Counted from the stretch's first letter, positions 22,651-30,993 are shown. The stretch is 53,661 bases of DNA from an uncultured Bacteroidales bacterium (GCA_902771725.1 CACXXT010000016.1:1-53661), one strand, 5' to 3'. The notes: generated by a model not told the origin, from the letters alone. Translations and numbers: made by a program.

Positions 22651-22674
22651 ATTCTGCTAAGCTTAAATGTCTTA

Positions 22675-22851
22675 CTATATAACCAATAAAGCTATCATGA
22701 TGGCGATAATCCAGATGAGGCAGCCCAAGAATGAGGAACAGCCTTCGGCAAGGAAGCTGAAAAAAGCATCAAGCAGTTTGGCTCCCCAACCCAAAAGGCT
22801 GAAGAGAACATAGATGAAGAACAAGACAAGGATGAAAACGATAACGCCCAT
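22675..22851 (-). CDS. Small hydrophobic membrane protein
   Basis: The 58-residue product has two hydrophobic segments (IVFILVLFFIYVLFSLLGW and LGCLIWIIAIMIALLVI) around a short loop containing Cys. The ATG at 22851 is used; a TTG at 22869 would add six residues and abut the previous stop. It is the second gene of a four-gene minus-strand cluster. Function is unknown. Confidence 0.6.
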   Translation of the reverse strand: MGVIVFILVLFFIYVLFSLLGWGAKLLDAFFSFLAEGCSSFLGCLIWIIAIMIALLVI

Positions 22852-22869
22852 CTGGTTCTTGCAGAACAA

Positions 22870-23313
22870 TTATGCCCAGTGGTCGTCCGCCTCTTCTCCG
22901 TTGTAGCGGAGATTCATTGCGTAGCCTTGTTGCAAATACTTGATGAGCTCATCGGATGAGGGCCTGTACAAAGTCGTCTCGGTGACACCACCTCCGTCTA
23001 ACCAGCACTTCACCTCCTCTAAGGAATCAGGGAAAATGATTTTATGCAGGGCTGTGCATCCAGCAAAGGCATTGAAATCTATGCGATGTAGTGACTCATG
23101 AAAGATAATGAGGCTCAGCGATGTACAATCCCGAAAAGCATCAGAGCCTATCTGGGTGATGACGCCCTTAAAATCCACTATTTCCAGTTCATCATCTTGC
23201 CAGTCTGCTGCATTTACAATGTTGTCGCGCAGCATTTCTTCTACCCACTCCACTTGGTTCCTTTTCTTGAACTCAATAAACTCAATGGGGTTTTCACGAA
23301 TTGATAGGGGCAT
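22870..23313 (-). CDS. Leucine-rich-repeat (BspA/LRR_5 type) protein
   Basis: The 147-residue protein holds two to three BspA-type leucine-rich repeats, visible as IGSDAFRDCTSLSLIIF and IDFNAFAGCTALHKIIFPDSL. They are flanked by an unrelated N terminus and a C-terminal tail. There is no signal peptide, so it is probably cytoplasmic and a small relative of the long secreted BspA proteins. It leads the minus-strand cluster running down to the esterase. The 16-bp repeat copy 2 lies 19 bp upstream of its ATG. Confidence 0.75.
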   Translation of the reverse strand: MPLSIRENPIEFIEFKKRNQVEWVEEMLRDNIVNAADWQDDELEIVDFKGVITQIGSDAFRDCTSLSLIIFHESLHRIDFNAFAGCTALHKIIFPDSLEEVKCWLDGGGVTETTLYRPSSDELIKYLQQGYAMNLRYNGEEADDHWA

Positions 23314-23331
23314 AGGTAAGTATAGCGATTC

Positions 23332-23347
23332 TCCTATACATCGCGAG
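23332..23347. repeat. 16-bp repeat TCCTATACATCGCGAG, copy 2
   Basis: Identical to 21561-21576 and followed by a similar TTCT/TCCT. It lies 19 bp upstream of the LRR gene start on the minus strand. Confidence 0.7.
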
Positions 23348-23479
23348 GTTCTAAGTTTTGGAAGATATCATAATATAGAAAAACTTTTAAAAAAAATCAA
23401 AATGATAAACTCTTAATATAGCAAATACATCCTATTTTTGACGCGCAGGTGTATAATTCTTTGCGTGAGCCATCAATAA

Positions 23480-23505
23480 AGAAGGGAAGGCAAGCCTCCC
23501 CTTCT
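23480..23505 (-). terminator. Terminator after the GLUG lipoprotein gene
   Basis: Read on the minus strand, AGAAGGGGAGGC and GCCTTCCCTTCT form a stem with a TT loop and one internal mismatch, followed by TTATTG. It sits 9 nt after the stop of the five-gene envelope cluster. Confidence 0.75.
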
Positions 23506-23513
23506 ATTGATAA

Positions 23514-25715
23514 TTACTCCCAACTGAGTTTCGGACAAGACACCTTTACTTGGCTACCGCCGATCGTGCCAGTCCACGTCCACGTATTGTTGTAGTTCCA
23601 ATACTTATCGAATTCACTCTGATAACACTCCCTAAGGAATGTAGTGATATCTTTACACTCACCCTTGTTGGTATCTGTGAAGCGAGTGGGAGATGTCGAT
23701 GCGGAGTAGGAACTTTTGTCGTTTGAGGCTATTCGATTATACGCGTCCAAAGGATAACCTGCTATACCATCAAAATGTTCAATAGACGATGTTATGGTTG
23801 AGTAACACATTTTGATTTCAGGTGAACCACTATAGGCAGCCGAAGATCCTAAAATGCCTCCAAAAGAGCTCTTAGTAGAATTGCCATTGATAGTCCCAGT
23901 GGAATAACATGCTGTGAACTTGGGATATTGGCGTGAGCCATTACGGCCGATGACACCACCACCATTTTCACCTGAAACAGTCAGTTGTACATCAGCTTTG
24001 CACGCTATTACATCCTTAGTGCAATCACCTACTATACCACCAATATTTATGTCTCCATAAAGCATACCTTTAAAGCTACATTTCTGGATACTTCCATCAT
24101 AGTACGACATATATATTGTACTTCCGACAATACCGCCTACGCCTTTACTGCCCTTGATATTGGCAAAAACTTGACATGAAACGATGTCGGTAAATTCAGA
24201 ATCTGCAGCATAGCCAGCCAATCCTCCTACACAATCATTGCCTTTGATAACATCTGGCAATGTTCCGGCATAATTAACAGATGATGCAGATAGCGTTCCG
24301 CGACCTATGCTCCCAACGAAGCCTCCAACATTCTTGTTGCCGGTGATTTGTGAATTCTCTGTCAGAATGATATGGCAATTAGAAATAGTCTTTTCATAAG
24401 CATCAATAGTTCCCGCCAACGCACCTATCTTATTGTGATTTGGCGCCACGATGTTTACATTCTTGATAGTCAGGTTCAGAACTACACCTTTGAGTGTTGA
24501 GAAAAGGCCTAGCTCGTCTGTCTCACGAGAAATCTTCAGGTTGGAAATAACACAGCCCTTGCCGTCTAAAGTACCGCTGAACTCAAACGGCAACCAGTTC
24601 TTGTTGTCGAGGTCGATGTTATTGGCTAGTTCGAAGTACTTGTCGTTGTAGTCCTTCATCAACAACAGCTGCCCTCCTGTCTCGATGATGTAGGGATTAC
24701 TGCTAGTTCCGTTACCACCGGCAAACGACGTTGCTATGTTGCCGTCCCACTTGTTGCTGGCGACATCTTGTGTGGTCACTACAACCTCCTGACTGTACGT
24801 GGTGCCGTACTGGTTGGTGGCAAACGCACGTACGTAATAAGATGTGCCAGGAGTGAGTTCAGTCACCGTTGTCTTGAACTTTCCAATGCTTGTCGTGGCT
24901 CCATTGTCTTTCTTATAGTTGTCGATGGTGGGGTTGGAGGTGAGGCTCCAACAGTGGCCATAGCTGGTCACTTCGGCACCGCCTGTAGCCAACAGTTCAC
25001 CCTCGATGGTGAATTCGTTCTGCGTGACGTTTTCCGCAGCCATTCCGATGCCGACCTTGGGCGCCGACAGTTGCACTTTCTGCATCTGGACGGTCACATT
25101 GATGGTGCCGCTGACTTTGCCCTTATAGGCAACACTGAGCACCTGAGTGTGAGTGCCATAATCCACAGCATCGCGGTTCACCTGCACCGTAACAGGCATA
25201 TTTCCACCGGCAGCTACTGACCCGGTCGTATGACTTACAGAAGCCCACATCGGCACATTGCTGATGGTGAAGGAGGTCGTTTCATCGCTGTTGTTAAAGA
25301 AATACAACTCCATGGTAGTGCTCAGGTCACCGAAATCCAGTTTATTGCTGGATGCGGCAAACGGCGATTTAGCTTTCAGCGTGATATTGACTGTTACCGT
25401 TTCGCCGGAAAAGACATCTATGGTTTTTGTTGCCTCTTCATATCCGGCTTTAGAGAATGACAACGTGTATGAGCCTTGCTCCGAAATATGGAATTCAAAC
25501 ATGCCGTCGGAACCGGTGATTGCAGTCTTCCCACTGGGGGAGAGCGAAATCTGACAGTTGGAAAGTAGGGCTCCTGTGTTGTGATCCTTAACTACACCCT
25601 GTATGGTACAGCTTAGATCTTCATAGTTCTTGGTACAGGACACGGCCAAAAGAATCAATACAGCAGCTAATAACCTAGACAGTTGCTGCATGCGGTGGAA
25701 AACTTTAAGAATCAT
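23514..25715 (-). CDS. Secreted lipoprotein with CarboxypepD_reg, BACON-like, Fn3-like and GLUG repeats
   Basis: The 733-residue protein has a lipoprotein signal ending LLAVSC. A carboxypeptidase-regulatory-like domain follows (IQGVVKDHNTGALLSNCQISL), then a BACON-like domain (about 115-210), an Fn3-like segment (VTELTPGTSYYVRAFATNQYG), and a long array of GLUG-type repeats (VGGFVGSIG, VGGLAGYA, VGGIVGST, IGGIVGD). It is probably a surface or periplasmic adhesin-like lipoprotein. Two ATGs (25715 and 25691) both give a usable signal; the longer is given. It is the last gene of the envelope cluster. Confidence 0.8.
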   Translation of the reverse strand: MILKVFHRMQQLSRLLAAVLILLAVSCTKNYEDLSCTIQGVVKDHNTGALLSNCQISLSPSGKTAITGSDGMFEFHISEQGSYTLSFSKAGYEEATKTIDVFSGETVTVNITLKAKSPFAASSNKLDFGDLSTTMELYFFNNSDETTSFTISNVPMWASVSHTTGSVAAGGNMPVTVQVNRDAVDYGTHTQVLSVAYKGKVSGTINVTVQMQKVQLSAPKVGIGMAAENVTQNEFTIEGELLATGGAEVTSYGHCWSLTSNPTIDNYKKDNGATTSIGKFKTTVTELTPGTSYYVRAFATNQYGTTYSQEVVVTTQDVASNKWDGNIATSFAGGNGTSSNPYIIETGGQLLLMKDYNDKYFELANNIDLDNKNWLPFEFSGTLDGKGCVISNLKISRETDELGLFSTLKGVVLNLTIKNVNIVAPNHNKIGALAGTIDAYEKTISNCHIILTENSQITGNKNVGGFVGSIGRGTLSASSVNYAGTLPDVIKGNDCVGGLAGYAADSEFTDIVSCQVFANIKGSKGVGGIVGSTIYMSYYDGSIQKCSFKGMLYGDINIGGIVGDCTKDVIACKADVQLTVSGENGGGVIGRNGSRQYPKFTACYSTGTINGNSTKSSFGGILGSSAAYSGSPEIKMCYSTITSSIEHFDGIAGYPLDAYNRIASNDKSSYSASTSPTRFTDTNKGECKDITTFLRECYQSEFDKYWNYNNTWTWTGTIGGSQVKVSCPKLSWE

Positions 25716-25757
25716 AGAAAAAGAGTTAATCAAAAGAGCTTATGTTAATTGGAATGA

Positions 25758-26624
25758 TCAGAAATTGAAAGTGAGACCGACGCCCAGATCCATCCCTTGC
25801 CCCATAAAATCAGGAGCGGCGTAAGGCTGGATGGATAGGCTGCTGTTTTGGCTGGTGACGACCTTGCGTCTGGCACTCTTCGTAGTGAAGGCATCAATGA
25901 TATTCCACAGCCAGATGGCACCACCTACGCCGATGCATATGTTGCGACCCGTAGCCCAATTGTCAGCATCGGTACTATATTCCTTCTTATACTTGGGCTG
26001 CTCTATGGCTTTGTTGGCATAGGAAGCCCTGGTGCTTTCGCAGACAATGATGCCAGCTGCAGATGCTGCCGCCAGACTGAGGAACATGATGCCCTTGCCA
26101 GTACTGCCCTTATAGAACTGGCCCACACCAGGAATGATGGACAAGACACCAGCCACACCGTTCTTGGCTGCCGTTTGGGAAATGACCAAGTAATACGCAT
26201 AGACGATTTCTCCGTCGTTGCCCTGCGTCTTAAACAATGGCTGAAGGTTCTTAACCTGAGCCAATGATGACTGCACTATCTTATCTGAAAGTTCTTCCTT
26301 GCTGCTGTTGTTGGTGGTTTGAGAACTGAAAACACTCACGGTGCTGTTTACGGCTCCAGACAGGAACTCAGATGCAAGACGTGTTGCCTTCATCTGTGCG
26401 TCTCTGTTCTGTTCGTCAACGCTCTTTGCCGCTGAGGTGGAGGTAATGGTGACCAGAACCTGATAGCCGGAGGAGGTCTTGTATAATGAGGCTCCCTCAA
26501 TCTGTCGCAACTCATAGTTGGATCTGACGGTGGCCGCCAACTTATTCAGGTCACTCTCTGAAAGTTGAGCCCACGAAGGCAGGCTCAGGATAATGCATGT
26601 GATCAGCGATAATAGCTTTTTCAT
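25758..26624 (-). CDS. Periplasmic/membrane protein with LSD-NYE paralogous domain and DUF5683-like tail
   Basis: The 288-residue product has a signal peptide (MKKLLSLITCIILSLPSWAQ). Residues about 20-165 are shared with the product of the next upstream gene: a LSESDLNKLAATVRSNYE start, QMKATRLASEFLSGAVNSTVSV, LSDKIVQSSL, and an AYYLVI end. The C-terminal half adds hydrophobic segments (GVAGVLSIIPGVGQFYKG, IMFLSLAAASAAGIIV) of the kind seen in DUF5683/TM2-like proteins. The start is the ATG at 26624 that begins the signal peptide. Function is unknown. Confidence 0.7.
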   Translation of the reverse strand: MKKLLSLITCIILSLPSWAQLSESDLNKLAATVRSNYELRQIEGASLYKTSSGYQVLVTITSTSAAKSVDEQNRDAQMKATRLASEFLSGAVNSTVSVFSSQTTNNSSKEELSDKIVQSSLAQVKNLQPLFKTQGNDGEIVYAYYLVISQTAAKNGVAGVLSIIPGVGQFYKGSTGKGIMFLSLAAASAAGIIVCESTRASYANKAIEQPKYKKEYSTDADNWATGRNICIGVGGAIWLWNIIDAFTTKSARRKVVTSQNSSLSIQPYAAPDFMGQGMDLGVGLTFNF

Positions 26625-26686
26625 AAATAATGTGTGTGTTAAGGCTGTTCTGCCAAGCAATATTGGATTCTTTGTAAAGGATTGCG

Positions 26687-27265
26687 TTATCTCTTTTTCT
26701 TAGCCTTATGCTTGGTGATAACGATATAGTATGCAAAGAGATTGACTCCTTCTTCCTTATCCTCGAATTTCATCAGGGCTTGCATGCCGTCAATCTTGTC
26801 AATTGCGCTTTGGACAATCTTGTCCGACATGGTCTCCTTTTCGCTCTTCACAGTCTGCTCATTAACCGAAGATGTGGTCTTGGAACCGATGGTCTGATTG
26901 TCCATAGACGTGGAAGTGCCTTGGTTTTCAGTCATGCTGGTTTCGTCGTTCGAAAAGGCATCGTAAACCGTGACGGAACTGTTGACCGTTCCCTTTAGGA
27001 ATTCGACGGCGGCCCGAGTCGCCTTCACTTGGGCTTGTCGGCTTTGCTGGGCTGCTTTTTGGTCTGGCGACACGGAAACGAGTGCGACCAACGTCCAGTG
27101 GTTTGGCGTCTGGTAGATCTGCGTTCCGTCAATACCAAACTGTTCGTAGTTTGTCCGGACCTTCTGAGCGAGGATGACTTTCTCTTCTTCACTTAGTTGG
27201 GCAATTGCTCCTATGGGGAGGAGCAATGCCAAACAAGTGATGATAGTTTTTATGCAATAGTTCAT
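26687..27265 (-). CDS. Periplasmic protein, paralogue of the downstream gene
   Basis: The 192-residue product has a signal peptide ending AIAQ and the same domain as its neighbour (LSEEEKVILAQKVRTNYE, QVKATRAAVEFLKGTVNSSVTV, MSDKIVQSAI, FAYYIVI). A Ser/Thr-rich insert interrupts it near 115-140, and a basic KHKAKKKR tail replaces the membrane region. The tandem pair points to a local duplication. The LPP20-like gene immediately upstream shares a similar style of A-rich helix, so all three may belong to one assembly. Function is unknown. Confidence 0.7.
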   Translation of the reverse strand: MNYCIKTIITCLALLLPIGAIAQLSEEEKVILAQKVRTNYEQFGIDGTQIYQTPNHWTLVALVSVSPDQKAAQQSRQAQVKATRAAVEFLKGTVNSSVTVYDAFSNDETSMTENQGTSTSMDNQTIGSKTTSSVNEQTVKSEKETMSDKIVQSAIDKIDGMQALMKFEDKEEGVNLFAYYIVITKHKAKKKR

Positions 27266-27288
27266 CGTTGTGTATTTAGTAGTGATTA

Positions 27289-28104
27289 TCAATCATCTTC
27301 TTCGTAAATGACACGCTTTCTGGGTGTCTGTTTCTGCGTGGCAGCCTTACGAACAGCCTCCCTGTCTTTTTTTGCCTCTTCGCGGGCTTCTTCATCCATG
27401 GCGTTCTTACTGCGTGCTTTTTCAAGCTCCACGGCATTCTTCCCACGGGCATTTTCGCGGTCTATGATGCGCTGGTTCTCGCGATCCATATTATCCTGTT
27501 CTATGGCGTTTACACGAGCTTCACGCTCTGCACGTTTTTCTGCCACCGTCTTACGTCCATTCCGCTCATCCAACTCATCCCAGGCATCCTGCATATCCTT
27601 CTCGAACCGTTCTCTGTTCTTGAGGATTCGTTCACTTTGCGCTTCCATTGCACTGAGGATGCCAGCTCGATCGTACTTCACGCATACCTCATACATGTAT
27701 TTTCGTTTGCTTTTGCTGTACAATTTGCGCGTTTTTAAGACAGTTACTCCTTCAACAACACCTTTTGCTGCGATAACAACATCATTCCGTGTCTTTTCGT
27801 CCAATGATGACTGCTCTCCAACAGACGTTTCATCCATGTATTGATTCAGACCATATCTCACATATTGCTCTATCTTCTGTTGGATGTCGGCTGTTGCCTG
27901 GGCTTTGGCTGCGCTCAACGCCAATTGAGCACTTGCAGAGGAAGACTGACCGAATCCTCGGATTTCACCAGTTCCCTCCTCATAGGCTAATTCCTCAATC
28001 GGAGACATTTCTATTTCTTCGTAATCGTCTTGTGCGTTAGCCTTGCTTATGAAGGCCATGTTGAATGCGGCAAGAAGTAGCATTCCAGAGATTGTCTTTT
28101 TCAT
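27289..28104 (-). CDS. LPP20-like periplasmic protein with long charged C-terminal helix
   Basis: The 271-residue product has a signal peptide (MKKTISGMLLLAAFNMAFISKANAQ). The middle domain resembles the LPP20 family (AQLALSAAKAQATADIQQKIEQYV, then VLKTRKLYSKSKRKYMYEVCVKYD). Residues about 165-271 are a highly charged, R/E/K-rich helix with repeating RENA/KNA words, ending in an acidic EEDD. The ATG at 28104 is chosen because it begins the signal. It is the second gene of the envelope cluster and ends 23 nt before the next start. Confidence 0.7.
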   Translation of the reverse strand: MKKTISGMLLLAAFNMAFISKANAQDDYEEIEMSPIEELAYEEGTGEIRGFGQSSSASAQLALSAAKAQATADIQQKIEQYVRYGLNQYMDETSVGEQSSLDEKTRNDVVIAAKGVVEGVTVLKTRKLYSKSKRKYMYEVCVKYDRAGILSAMEAQSERILKNRERFEKDMQDAWDELDERNGRKTVAEKRAEREARVNAIEQDNMDRENQRIIDRENARGKNAVELEKARSKNAMDEEAREEAKKDREAVRKAATQKQTPRKRVIYEEDD

Positions 28105-28168
28105 ATAATTCTTGATTAATTGTTTCTTTGGTTTATTTACATTATAATAATTGTATTTTACATTGTTA

Positions 28169-29077
28169 TTAATCTTCATCGGGCAACTCTTCATGGTCGT
28201 CTGGAAGTTCAGCTTCTACGGGCTTTTCTAGCTCCTTTAGGTAATTATTATATTCTTCACCTGTGAGAGTACCATATTTCAATATCATTTCAGCTTTTGA
28301 CATCTTCTTGAAGCGTATGATAATATCTGTATGTAGGGTCTTTTTATTCGCTGCTTCATAAAATGCGGGCGCATTAACCATAAATTCATGAGATTCACCT
28401 GGAGCTAAATCAACACCTGGAACATCCTTTGTAGTGTTTATTCCATTACGTGAATAGTCAGAGAGCTTAAACTCTACATTGTAATTATCTCCACTTACAA
28501 AGACATTACCTTTATTCTTAATCGTTTGGAAAATTCTCATATAATAGACTCCAGCCTCTCTGCCCCAACTCCAGTAGCAACTTTCTTTAGAAAGATTACC
28601 ATGAAGTTCATCATTATATATATATTCTAAGTAGCTCCAGAAGAGGCTGTCTTTGTGCATGATTGCTGCAAATTTTCTGTCAGAGAGTTCTTTTACAGGA
28701 ACGCCAACCCTTAACGCCAATTCTCTTTCTAAAGAATCACCTTTTAATACACCATAAGAATCGTCTATCTGTAAAATACCTTTAAGACTCGGCTTAACGA
28801 TAATCCGTTGATCCGTCTCTGGATTAATACGTACAACGTATGTGTTAGTTTTTTTATCGGCATCTACTTTGATTTTGGTGCCGTCCAAGGCCTCAGGGAT
28901 TAGTTCCACAAAATTCTTGCAGGCTGGATACATGTCATATACTGCCAGTCTATCTTTCTCATTGATGGCAGTTATGAACTTCTGAGTGAAAGATTTAACT
29001 TCACTCTTCTTTGTGTCACAAGAAGTCATGGTTGCGATTAGAGCAACTGAGCATAGAAGATAAAAAGTCCTTTTCAT
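28169..29077 (-). CDS. Putative lipoprotein, unknown function
   Basis: The 302-residue product has a type II signal peptide with lipobox ATMTSC (Cys20), then a domain that may resemble small NTF2/DUF-type periplasmic folds (VKSFTQKFITAINEKDRLAVYDMYP). A C-terminal acidic tail follows (ELPDDHEELPDED). I do not recognise a named family. It leads the five-gene minus-strand envelope cluster, and a structured, palindromic region lies just upstream. Confidence 0.7.
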   Translation of the reverse strand: MKRTFYLLCSVALIATMTSCDTKKSEVKSFTQKFITAINEKDRLAVYDMYPACKNFVELIPEALDGTKIKVDADKKTNTYVVRINPETDQRIIVKPSLKGILQIDDSYGVLKGDSLERELALRVGVPVKELSDRKFAAIMHKDSLFWSYLEYIYNDELHGNLSKESCYWSWGREAGVYYMRIFQTIKNKGNVFVSGDNYNVEFKLSDYSRNGINTTKDVPGVDLAPGESHEFMVNAPAFYEAANKKTLHTDIIIRFKKMSKAEMILKYGTLTGEEYNNYLKELEKPVEAELPDDHEELPDED

Positions 29078-29122
29078 TGTAATTTTTTTTAGGGTTGGAT
29101 AATTTTGTTATGTATGCACACA

Positions 29123-29208
29123 GCGGTGTGGGCCTCTCAGCATTCAATCTACTGGAAGGTCCTGGAATTACCTGTGATAACGAAAGAATGAAAATCAGCC
29201 CACACCTA
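29123..29208. ncRNA. Candidate structured RNA or leader upstream of the lipoprotein cluster
   Basis: GGTGTGGGC at 29125-29133 pairs perfectly with GCCCACACC at 29198-29206. Inside, CATTC (about 29141-29145) can pair with GAATG, and AGGT with ACCT. The nested helices suggest an RNA about 84 nt long. On the minus strand it would sit some 45-130 nt before the lipoprotein start as a leader element. The strand is undecided and the family not recognised. Confidence 0.4.
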
Positions 29209-29440
29209 TAATATATATGTACGCCTGCGCGAGAGGGCAGGGTACGATATACCATCATAGGAGGACAGCTCTCAGACTTTGTTCCTATCACTTAAGTAAA
29301 TTTTCCAGGTTTACCAGTGGAACGACGTCTTGATGCTCCTCGCATTGCGGCCTTGGTCTTTTATGACCTTGGCGGTGCAAAGTTAGGAAACTTTCTTGAA
29401 AGTTGTACCATAGTGGGCTGATTATTTCATTTGAGGGGAC

Positions 29441-29469
29441 AAAAAAGCCCCGAAATCTTGTTTTCGGGG
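29441..29469 (-). terminator. Terminator of the membrane regulator gene
   Basis: On the minus strand CCCCGAAA (29469-29462) and TTTCGGGG (29455-29448) form a perfect 8-bp stem with a 6-nt loop, followed by CTTTTTT. It closes the 29619-30566 transcript. Confidence 0.85.
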
Positions 29470-29618
29470 GCAAAGATAGGGTATTCCGATGAATCTTCAG
29501 CGCTTTTTTTTAGTCCATTTCATTGGTCCATTTGGTCCATTTCACTTTTTCGACCGTTTTTCCGGTCAGTTTCTTGCAAAATGTACCTTTTTGGCGAAAA
29601 AGAGAGGCGCTTGAAATG

Positions 29619-30566
29619 TCAGAAGCGGTGGCGGCGTAGGTAGTCGAGGTTGTTGAGGTCGACGTCGTTGTCCACGCGATACCAGACGACGCGGGTGGTG
29701 TCCGAGAGATCGTAGGAAACGTGATAGACTCCGAGATAGATGAAGGTGGAGTCGAAGAGGTCCTTCATGAATACGAGCCGCACGTCGGTCTCTTGCATGA
29801 TCTGTTGATAGTACTCTTTGTTCTTCTGCCGGCAGGCAGCAGCGTCTGAGCTGTCGTTTGGATCGCTGGGGCTGAAATATTCCGCGATGGTAGGCATGAG
29901 GCTGTCGGGGTTGCCGTCGTTGTGCCAGGTGGGGTGGTGGTACTGGGGAGCCCACAGACAGATGTAATTGTGTTCGGGCAGTCGTACGAAATGGGTGTGT
30001 GTCTCGTCGGAATGGAGGCCGAAGAGCTGCATGTAGTCGTCGTAGGTGGCGAAGGTGCTTCCCTGCCTCAGGATGTGTGGGGGCTTGCGGAGGCCACGGA
30101 TGAGGAAGGGGATGGCGAGGAGGACGAGGAGGAGGAGGACGGCAAGGGGAATGAAGAGAGCGGAATGACGCTTGAAGAATGGTTTTGCCGGTGAGGGGTT
30201 GTTGGCGGGTGCCGGGCTCTCGTCGGAGGAGGCGGCTTCTGTGGGTGATGTGGTGTCGCCGGGGGATGTTGTGGGGACGAAGGTGGTGTTGACGGAGGTG
30301 GCGACGGTGGTGGCGAAGGTGTCGAAGTCGGGATAGTCGATGAATTGGGCGAGGAGGTCGAGGGTGGATGGACGGGGCGTGGAGGATGTGTCATGGAGGT
30401 AGCCCCATAGGCGCTTGAGCGTGGTGGGGCTAATGTGCTCATGCAGCTTGTCGAAGATGCGTTCTGAGAGGAAGCTGAAGTCCTTGGGGGTGCGCATCTG
30501 ACGTCCCGTCGCAGCCTCTATGGCCTCGCGCAGTCGGATTAAGACTATCTCGTTGTTGTCTGACAT
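29619..30566 (-). CDS. Membrane-anchored protein with N-terminal DNA-binding-like domain
   Basis: The 315-residue product has an N-terminal helical domain common in Bacteroidales putative regulators (LREAIEAATGRQMRTPKDF, then HEHISPTTLKRLWGYL) that looks like a helix-turn-helix. A Ser/Thr/Pro-rich linker (about 95-135) follows, then one membrane segment (ALFIPLAVLLLLVLLAIPFLI) and a periplasmic domain of unknown type. This is the layout of a one-component membrane-tethered regulator, but the DNA-binding role is inference. It lies alone, upstream of tRNA-Val on the same strand order. Confidence 0.7.
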   Translation of the reverse strand: MSDNNEIVLIRLREAIEAATGRQMRTPKDFSFLSERIFDKLHEHISPTTLKRLWGYLHDTSSTPRPSTLDLLAQFIDYPDFDTFATTVATSVNTTFVPTTSPGDTTSPTEAASSDESPAPANNPSPAKPFFKRHSALFIPLAVLLLLVLLAIPFLIRGLRKPPHILRQGSTFATYDDYMQLFGLHSDETHTHFVRLPEHNYICLWAPQYHHPTWHNDGNPDSLMPTIAEYFSPSDPNDSSDAAACRQKNKEYYQQIMQETDVRLVFMKDLFDSTFIYLGVYHVSYDLSDTTRVVWYRVDNDVDLNNLDYLRRHRF

Positions 30567-30615
30567 GAATAATGAATAAGTTGTATTATCGTTGTTGGTT
30601 TCAGGGTAAACATAT

Positions 30616-30645
30616 GAAAAAAGCCCCGAGAAGAAAGAGCTGGGG
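30616..30645 (-). terminator. Likely terminator after tRNA-Val
   Basis: On the minus strand a CCCC/GGGG-based imperfect stem is followed by CTTTTTT (30616-30622 on the map). It lies 13 nt beyond the tRNA 3' end. The stem is not perfect. Confidence 0.5.
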
Positions 30646-30657
30646 AAGGGAGAACGT

Positions 30658-30731
30658 GGGCGCTGACGGATTCGAACCGCCGACCCTCTGCTTGTAAGGC
30701 AGATGCTCTGAACCAGCTGAGCTAAGCGCCC
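30658..30731 (-). tRNA. tRNA-Val(UAC)
   Basis: The 74-nt cloverleaf read on the minus strand has acceptor GGGCGCT with AGCGCCC, a D-arm GCTC...GAGC, an anticodon stem TCTGC/GCAGA around the loop CTTACAA, and a T-loop TTCGAAT. The anticodon at loop positions 3-5 is UAC, which reads valine. The 3' CCA is not encoded. Confidence 0.95.
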
Positions 30732-30759
30732 TGGGCGCTCTTTCCTCTCAAAGGCGGCG

Positions 30760-30791
30760 CAAAGGTACTGCTTTTCTGCGAGTCTGCCAAA
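30760..30791 (-). promoter_or_regulatory. tRNA-Val promoter
   Basis: On the minus strand TTTG (30791-30788) and TACCTTTG (30767-30760) are 20 nt apart. The words just before the box read AAAAGCAGTACCTTTGC, shared with the rplM and DUF4827 promoters. Confidence 0.85.
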
Positions 30792-30906
30792 TTTTTTGCG
30801 GTTTTTTATTCGAAAAGGCAGGGTGGGGGAGTGATTTCGTGGGTTTTTGGTGGCAGAATGCGAAGTGAGGGTGGATAGCGGGTGGCGTGAAGTGACAGAA
30901 AAAGAA

Positions 30907-30940
30907 ATGTCCGTCAGTTCGGCGGGGAACTGACGGACAT
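30907..30940 (-). terminator. Terminator of the rplM-rpsI-rpsB-tsf operon
   Basis: A perfect 14-bp stem (30907-30920 with 30927-30940, word ATGTCCGTCAGTTC) around a 6-nt loop is followed on the minus strand by TTTCTTTTTCT. It lies 54 nt after the tsf stop. Confidence 0.9.
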
Positions 30941-30993
30941 CCGATTGGTTTGCTATGTGGGATGAGAGCCTGATGGCTCTGCTCCCATCGGAA

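Larger units (their letters stand above)
29078..29618. other. Long upstream region of the lipoprotein cluster
   Basis: No protein gene is supported in this 541-bp stretch. It contains a long inverted repeat (29125-29206), a small hairpin around GGTCATAAAAGACC on the minus strand (near 29356-29369), and two TAnnTTTG-like boxes on the minus strand (29378-29385 and 29471-29478) without convincing -33 partners. A terminator lies at 29441-29469. Confidence 0.6.

Noticed and set aside
23433..23440. TATTTTTG promoter box on the + strand
   Set aside because: No gene lies downstream on that strand and no -33 element was seen; it is likely chance in AT-rich DNA.
29016..29291. 91-residue open frame on the minus strand overlapping the lipoprotein gene
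   Set aside because: It overlaps the lipoprotein start in another frame and covers the predicted RNA hairpin; no domain is visible.
29288..29473. 61-residue open frame on the minus strand
   Set aside because: It overlaps the terminator stem and has no motif, signal or conserved pattern.
17037..30731. Integrase or tRNA-targeted island end at tRNA-Val
   Set aside because: I found no integrase gene and no duplicated tRNA 3' end in the AT-rich block, so a tRNA integration site is not supported.
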